Shown here: one piece after another, positions 60,025 through 64,000 of the stretch
How positions within the stretch are numbered: position 1 is the stretch's first letter
Layout: every line of letters begins with the position of its first letter
Origin: Micromonospora cathayae
GTDB lineage: Bacteria > Actinomycetota > Actinomycetes > Mycobacteriales > Micromonosporaceae
Length of the DNA: 64,000 nt
Direction: 5' to 3'
Assembly: GCF_028993575.1 (NCBI RefSeq)
Contig: NZ_CP118615.1
Coordinates: 2,852,001 to 2,916,000 of the forward strand
The notes under the pieces: model-generated
Told to the model about the DNA's origin: nothing
Databases searched by the model: none
The model's input: the letters and a program-made list of their open reading frames with translations, nothing else
Program-made: the position numbers and the translations under genes

Positions 60025-60948
60025 ATGATCGAAGTACACGACCTCACCAAGCGGTACGGCGACAAGACGGCCGTCGACGGGATCACCTTCACCGTGAAGC
60101 CCGGCATCGTCACCGGCTTCCTCGGCCCCAACGGCGCCGGCAAGTCGACCACCATGCGGATGATTCTCGGCCTGGACCGTCCGACCGCCGGCACCGCCAC
60201 CGTCAACGGCCGCCCGTACGCCGACCACCCCGACCCGCTGCACCAGGCAGGGGCCCTGCTCGACGCGAAGGCCGTGCACACCGGCCGGTCCGCCCGTCAC
60301 CACCTGCTCGCCCTGGCCGCGACCACCGGCATCCCGACGTCCCGGGTCGACGAGGTGATCGACATCGTCGGGCTGCGTCAGGTGGCCCGCAAGCGGGTCG
60401 GCGGCTTCTCCCTCGGCATGGGCCAGCGTCTCGGTATCGCCGCCGCACTGCTCGGTGACCCCGAGGTGGTCATCCTCGACGAGCCGACCAACGGCCTCGA
60501 CCCCGAGGGCGTGCTCTGGATCCGTAACCTGATGCGCGACCTCGCCGCCGACGGCCGTACCGTCTTCGTCTCCTCGCACCTGATGAGCGAGATGGCGCTG
60601 ACCGCCGAGCACCTCGTCGTCATCGGCCGGGGCCGCCTGATCGCCGACACGTCGGTGACCGGCTTCGTCGAGCAGGGCGCGCAGGAGCGGGTCCGGGTTC
60701 GGTCGCCCCGGGCGACCGAACTACGGGACCTGATCACCGGCCCCGAGGTGACCGTGTACAGCGTCGAGCGGGGCCTGTTCGAGGTGACCGGGCTGGCCGC
60801 CGCCGAGATCGGCGACCGGGCCGCCCGCGCCGGCATCCCGCTGCACGAACTGACCGTGGTACGGCCCTCCCTGGAGGAGGCGTTCATGGAACTCACCCGG
60901 GACAGCGTCGAATACCACTCCTCCACCCTCACCGGAGCCGCCCGATGA
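60025..60948 (+). CDS. ABC transporter ATP-binding protein
   Basis: A 307-residue ATPase: Walker A GPNGAGKSTTMRMILGL near residue 35, signature FSLGMGQRLGIAAAL, Walker B VVILDEPTNGLDPEG, switch His in FVSSHLMSEM. The LGMGQRLGIA signature and the C-terminal extension (about 215-307) are those of the multidrug/antibiotic exporters of the CcmA/BcrA kind. ATG at 60025 begins at the conserved IEVHDLTKRYGDK. The stop overlaps the permease gene by four bases. Divergent from the two-component genes, which probably regulate it; likely a role in peptide-antibiotic or envelope stress resistance. Confidence 0.9.
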   Translation: MIEVHDLTKRYGDKTAVDGITFTVKPGIVTGFLGPNGAGKSTTMRMILGLDRPTAGTATVNGRPYADHPDPLHQAGALLDAKAVHTGRSARHHLLALAATTGIPTSRVDEVIDIVGLRQVARKRVGGFSLGMGQRLGIAAALLGDPEVVILDEPTNGLDPEGVLWIRNLMRDLAADGRTVFVSSHLMSEMALTAEHLVVIGRGRLIADTSVTGFVEQGAQERVRVRSPRATELRDLITGPEVTVYSVERGLFEVTGLAAAEIGDRAARAGIPLHELTVVRPSLEEAFMELTRDSVEYHSSTLTGAAR

Positions 60949-61754
60949 GCACTCTCGCCCCCACCCGTCCCCGTACCCGCCGGCAGGTCAGCCAGGCCCG
61001 GGTCGTCCGGAGCGAATGGATCAAGCTCTGGTCGCTGCGTTCCACCGTCACCACCCTGGCCGTCGGGGTGTTCCTGCTCGTCGGGATCGGTCTGCTCGCC
61101 TCGTCGGTGTACGCCGACGGCGGACTGGCCGGGCCGGCACCCGGCGACGGACCGGTCGATGCGGTCGGCGCGAGCCTGGCCGGCACCACCTTCGCCCAGC
61201 TCGCCTTCGGCACCCTGGGCGTGCTGCTGACAGCCGGCGAGTACGGCACCGGCATGATCCGCTCGTCGATGGCCGCCGTCCCCCGGCGACTGCCCGTCCT
61301 CTGGGCCAAGATCGTCGTGTTCACCGGCGTGGTCCTCGTCCTCACCCTCGCCGCGACCGCGATCACCTTCGCCGCCGGCCAGGCCATCATCGGCGACGGC
61401 GGCACCTCCTGGTCCGATCCCGGAGTGGCCCGCGCCCTCGTCGGCACCGCCGTCGTGCTGACCCTGTCCGGTGTGCTCGGCATCGGTCTCGGCGCGCTGC
61501 TGCGGTCCACCCCGACCGCGATCACCACCCTGTTCGGCGTGATGTTCCTGCTGAGCGGGGTCGCCCAACTGCTGTTCCCGGAGAGCTGGAGCAGCGGCCT
61601 GAAGTACCTGCCGGCCAACGCCTCCACCGCCTTCACCGCGGTCACCCAGGCCCCCGACACCCTCACCCCGTGGGCCGGCCTGGCCGTCTTCGGCGGCTAC
61701 GTGGTCGCCGTCGTCGTCGCCGCCGCGGTCCGCCTCAAGCGCTCCGACGTCTGA
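60945..61754 (+). CDS. ABC-2-type permease
   Basis: A 269-residue permease with six predicted membrane helices, partner of the upstream ATPase. Typical segments are VVRSEWIKLWSLRSTVTTLA at the N-terminus, the TTFAQLAFGTLGVLLTAGEY and GTGMIRSSMAAVPRRLPVL coupling region and four further helices. This SEWxKLxSLRST...Y.TGMIR pattern marks actinobacterial ABC-2 exporters of unknown cargo. ATGA overlap gives translational coupling. A two-part hairpin terminator starts two bases after the stop. Confidence 0.88.
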   Translation: MSTLAPTRPRTRRQVSQARVVRSEWIKLWSLRSTVTTLAVGVFLLVGIGLLASSVYADGGLAGPAPGDGPVDAVGASLAGTTFAQLAFGTLGVLLTAGEYGTGMIRSSMAAVPRRLPVLWAKIVVFTGVVLVLTLAATAITFAAGQAIIGDGGTSWSDPGVARALVGTAVVLTLSGVLGIGLGALLRSTPTAITTLFGVMFLLSGVAQLLFPESWSSGLKYLPANASTAFTAVTQAPDTLTPWAGLAVFGGYVVAVVVAAAVRLKRSDV

Positions 61755-61755
61755 T

Positions 61756-61789
61756 GCCGGTCGCGTTGCCGTCGGGCAGCGCGACCGGC
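61756..61789 (+). terminator. terminator of the ABC exporter operon
   Basis: gccggtcgcg (61756-61765) pairs with cgcgaccggc (61780-61789); within the loop tgcc/ggca pairs again, giving a nearly continuous stem. It starts two bases after the permease stop. Confidence 0.8.
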
Positions 61790-61969
61790 CACCGTACGGT
61801 GCCGGCACCGGGTCGGCCGCCGGAGTAGCCGTACGGTGGGCGGCAAGCTCGGGCGGCCGGTGACGCTGAACGCTCGATGACAGGTGGTTTCGCTGTGCCA
61901 TGATCCATGAATCCAGCGGACTTGACCTGGGTGCACCGGGCAGCGGGGGCAGGCTCTGGACCTGTGGAC

Positions 61970-61986
61970 CTACGCCTCCGGCGTAG
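61970..61986 (+). promoter_or_regulatory. small hairpin upstream of the three-repeat protein gene
   Basis: ctacgcc (61970-61976) and ggcgtag (61980-61986) with a 3-nt loop, 40 bases before the GTG. Could be an operator or 5'-UTR hairpin. The remaining 61790-61969 shows no recognised feature. Confidence 0.3.
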
Positions 61987-62025
61987 CTCCACGGCAGCGA
62001 TCACCATCCACATTCGGGAGATACC

Positions 62026-63054
62026 GTGCGTCGTCACCCCACCCTGTCCAGACGTACCCGCTCGGCCCTCGCCGGGTTGCTGACCACCGCCCTGGTCACC
62101 CTCGGCGTCACCGTCGCCACCGCCGCTCCGGCAGCCGCGAACACCGACGCCGCGTACTGGGCGGTGGTCGACTCTGCCGGCAACCTGGTACGCAGCTCCG
62201 GGGCCGTGGGCATCACCAGGTTCGGCACCGGCCGCTACGACGTCCGTTTCGACGTGAACATGGATCTCTGCTCGTACACCGCCACAGTGGGCAGCCCAGG
62301 TACCAGCGTCGTCTACACCCCCGGGCTGGTCTTCACCGCCAGCGGACACCTCAGCAACCGCAACGTCTACGTCGAGACCAAGAACCTCGCTGGGGGCCTG
62401 GCCGACTTCCCGTTCCATCTCCAGGCGGTCTGCCCCGGTGACCCTGGCTACGCGGTCGCCAACGCCAGCTTCGCGGTCGTCAACGGCAGCGGCACCCTGA
62501 TGCGAGGAAGGAACGCCGTCTCGGTCACCCGGTTCGGGCCGGGCAGGTACGACGTCAACTTCAACCACAACCTGCTCACCTGCTCCTGGGTGGCGACGAT
62601 CGGCGACCCGGGCTTCTCCTACGTGTACCACCCGGGGCAGATCTCGGCCAACCAGGGCCGGTTGACCTCCTTCGCCTCGTACGTGGAGACCAGGAACCTC
62701 TCCGGTGTGCTCACCGACTACCCGTTCCACCTACAGGTGCGCTGCCCGTCCAGCCCACCCGGCACCTGGGCCAAGGTCAACTCGCACAGCACCCACAACT
62801 ACTACAACGGATCGAACCTGTCCGGGGTGAACCGCCTCGGGCCCGGCCGGTACGAGGTCCGCTTCACGCGGAAGATGGCCCACTGCAGCTTCGTGGCCAC
62901 CATCGGTGACCCGTTCGCCGGCTGGGTCACCACTCCGGCGCTGGTCTTCACCGCCCGGCGCACCGACACGGCCCTGGTCTACGTGGAGACCAAGAACATC
63001 TCCGGCGGACTGGCCGACTTCCCGTTCCACCTGCACGTCAGCGGCAACTGCTGA
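62026..63054 (+). CDS. secreted three-repeat protein of unrecognised family
   Basis: A 342-residue exported protein: signal peptide to about AAPAAA (residue 37), then three homologous repeats of about 95 residues (43-136, 148-240, 247-342). Each has a GxGRYxVxF strand, one Cys in CSxxATxGxP, an ETKNLSGGLxDFPFHL block and a final Cys. The Cys pairs C82-C136, C186-C240 and C287-C342 are 54, 54 and 55 residues apart, so one disulfide per repeat is likely. Repeats are mostly beta, without catalytic motif, membrane anchor or sorting signal. GTG at 62026 follows cgggagatacc. Ligand- or surface-binding role possible; no known domain recognised. Confidence 0.8.
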   Translation: MRRHPTLSRRTRSALAGLLTTALVTLGVTVATAAPAAANTDAAYWAVVDSAGNLVRSSGAVGITRFGTGRYDVRFDVNMDLCSYTATVGSPGTSVVYTPGLVFTASGHLSNRNVYVETKNLAGGLADFPFHLQAVCPGDPGYAVANASFAVVNGSGTLMRGRNAVSVTRFGPGRYDVNFNHNLLTCSWVATIGDPGFSYVYHPGQISANQGRLTSFASYVETRNLSGVLTDYPFHLQVRCPSSPPGTWAKVNSHSTHNYYNGSNLSGVNRLGPGRYEVRFTRKMAHCSFVATIGDPFAGWVTTPALVFTARRTDTALVYVETKNISGGLADFPFHLHVSGNC

Positions 63055-63067
63055 CAGCTTCTCGGAC

Positions 63068-63104
63068 CCGCCCCGGGGCTGGACGCCTGGTCTCCCCGGG
63101 GCGG
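63068..63104 (+). terminator. terminator after the three-repeat protein gene
   Basis: ccgccccgggg (63068-63078) pairs with ccccggggcgg (63094-63104), 11 bp, 15-nt loop, 14 bases after the stop; tgttcg follows. Confidence 0.8.
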
Positions 63105-63191
63105 TGTTCGCTGACCGCGATTCGCCTCCCGGCCTACGCGTAGTCTCCAACACGGTGGGCGTCCACGACGGGCCACCAGCAGGCTTGTCTT

Positions 63192-63794
63192 TCAGTGCAG
63201 GGCTTCGACCAGTTGCCACATGGCGGTCGAGGGGTTGGCGTCAGGCGGATCGCCGAGCTTGCGCGCCCGATCGACCGCCGCAGACACCCCGTCGCGGAAC
63301 GCGTCGAAGTCGAGCCTGGTCTTGTCCCAGCCCCTGACATGCTGGCCCAACTGCTCGCCTGCCTTGTCGGCGTTCTCCAGGTATCGAGAACAGGTGGCAT
63401 GATGCAGGATGAGCCACACCTCGAAGGAGGGATTCGACCAGAGCAACGTGACATCACGCTTCCGCGCCTCGGCCACCGGTCCGGCGACCGGGTACTGGTC
63501 GACGTCGCAGACCACGTACGCCTCGTCGAAGTCGTTGTCGTCGCGGCGACGGGCAGCGCCGCGTACCGCATCGATAGGCGATCCCTTCGTCACGACCACG
63601 ACCAGACGCTGTCGAAGCCACGGCTCCTGTCGAAGCCCTTCAAGGTAGGCGCGCTCGGTGGACTCACCGTTGGTGACGGCGAGGACCGTCTGTCGCTGTT
63701 CTCTGACGCCGGTCCTGCGGCGAAGGTCGGTTTCCCGGCTGCTGCCGGTGCGGTTCCGTCCGGTGCCGCGCGGGTCAGTCCGTCGTTTCGTCAT
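63192..63794 (-). CDS. RloB-like TOPRIM-type protein (AbiLii-like)
   Basis: A 200-residue RloB-family protein. The N-terminal 35 residues are Arg/Thr-rich; then TVLAVTNGESTERAYLEGL corresponds to the family's VCEGxxTExxYF motif, but the usual Glu is Asn42. The DxD pair (D97, D99 in VVCDVDQ) and the C-terminal NPSFEVWLILHH block (111-122) are kept. RloB/AbiLii proteins are thought to be OLD-like TOPRIM nucleases working with an AAA ATPase in abortive infection against phage. The upstream gene encodes such an ATPase and overlaps by 20 bases. Loss of the first acidic residue could weaken catalysis or reflect subgroup variation. Confidence 0.82.
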   Translation of the reverse strand: MTKRRTDPRGTGRNRTGSSRETDLRRRTGVREQRQTVLAVTNGESTERAYLEGLRQEPWLRQRLVVVVTKGSPIDAVRGAARRRDDNDFDEAYVVCDVDQYPVAGPVAEARKRDVTLLWSNPSFEVWLILHHATCSRYLENADKAGEQLGQHVRGWDKTRLDFDAFRDGVSAAVDRARKLGDPPDANPSTAMWQLVEALH

Positions 63795-64000
63795 CCACCC
63801 GTTCCCGTGTTGCCAGCGCCTGCTCGAACAGGTACGTCGAAAGGTCCGGTACCGCGCCGTAGTTGCCGTTCAGGTAGCGACGTTGTCGGTTCTCGCCTTC
63901 CTTGCGGGGCTTGAAGTCAGTGAGCGGGTAGAGCGTGGACGCCCCGTCGGAGTCCTTCTCCGTGAACCAGATCTCGTCCCGCCGCAGAATCTCCTCTGTG
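63775..64000 (-). CDS. RloA-like AAA ATPase, C-terminal part (runs off the window)
   Basis: Only the last 74 codons are in the window. The translation ...RRDEIWFTEKDSDGASTLYP then LTDFKPRKEGENRQRRYLNG and NYGAVPDL matches the conserved C-terminus of RloA/AbiLi-type AAA_15 ATPases, where DEIWFxEKD is the D-loop/ABC-like end of the ATPase domain. The stop (63775-63777) lies inside the RloB gene, 20 bases past its ATG, so the two are co-translated. With RloB it would form an ATP-controlled abortive-infection defence effector. Walker motifs must lie beyond 64000. Confidence 0.8.
   Translation of the reverse strand, partial: TEEILRRDEIWFTEKDSDGASTLYPLTDFKPRKEGENRQRRYLNGNYGAVPDLSTYLFEQALATRERVDDETTD

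Overview
The window reads as chromosome of a very high-GC actinomycete, most probably Micromonosporaceae (a Micromonospora-like organism). Supporting points are the extreme third-position GC, frequent GTG and TTG starts, four-base stop/start overlaps (ATGA, GTGA, TTGA), PadR/HAAS, SigK/RskA and DrrAB-type modules, and gene order. From memory of M. tuberculosis H37Rv, the backbone order ABC ATPase - enoyl-CoA hydratase - etfB-etfA - iscS - mnmA - metE-like - ligA - gatC-gatA-gatB - LppZ-like dehydrogenase - Cfp6-like PH protein matches the Rv3041c to Rv3004 region. No rRNA, tRNA, CRISPR array, transposase or integrase was seen.

Layout. 1-9.4 kb: ROK regulator, ABC ATPase, ribokinase, a 14-residue-periodic coiled-coil protein, a DoxX/DUF6232 pair, a PrsW-type protease, an NTF2-like protein, a second DUF6232 gene and enoyl-CoA hydratase. 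9.5-15.9 kb: an IlvG-like ThDP enzyme, a DrrAB-like exporter, a minus-strand trio of small membrane proteins (two DUF202, one PLDc_N) and a GNAT enzyme. 16-24.9 kb: ETF beta/alpha, a sigma-K-like ECF factor and its anti-sigma divergent from a DUF4397 surface protein plus class F sortase, then cysteine desulfurase, MnmA (the first gives sulfur to the second for tRNA thiolation) and a MetE-like protein. 25-36.3 kb: VOC protein, ADP-ribosylglycohydrolase, membrane-anchored MazF-like protein, LigA, a large GGDEF-EAL protein and the GatCAB amidotransferase operon. 36.4-47.2 kb: AceE-like dehydrogenase, membrane metallophosphoesterase, LppZ-like lipoprotein, membrane glycosyltransferase-like protein, 2-hydroxyacid dehydrogenase, PH protein and a second, degenerate GGDEF-EAL protein. 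47.3-54.7 kb: a LacI-controlled beta-mannoside uptake and hydrolysis operon (binding protein, two permeases, GH2 beta-mannosidase). 54.7-61.8 kb: PadR/HAAS pair, Tat-exported FAD oxidoreductase, and a two-component system divergent from an ABC exporter. 62-64 kb: a three-repeat secreted protein of no recognised family and the edge of an RloA/RloB (AbiL-like) putative defence operon.

Three patterns go beyond ordinary annotation. First, at many gene ends the last codons and stop codon have been duplicated in tandem two to six times (ABC ATPase, PLDc_N protein, iscS, mnmA, ligA, the GGDEF-EAL gene, beta-mannosidase; in-frame in lacI). Second, two copies of one AT-rich palindromic element lie between convergent genes 23 kb apart. 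Third, in-frame minisatellites fill disordered linkers, including about 300 residues placed inside an EAL domain. The likeliest little-described systems are the three-repeat secreted protein, the sigma-K/DUF4397/lipoprotein-sortase module and the RloAB pair.
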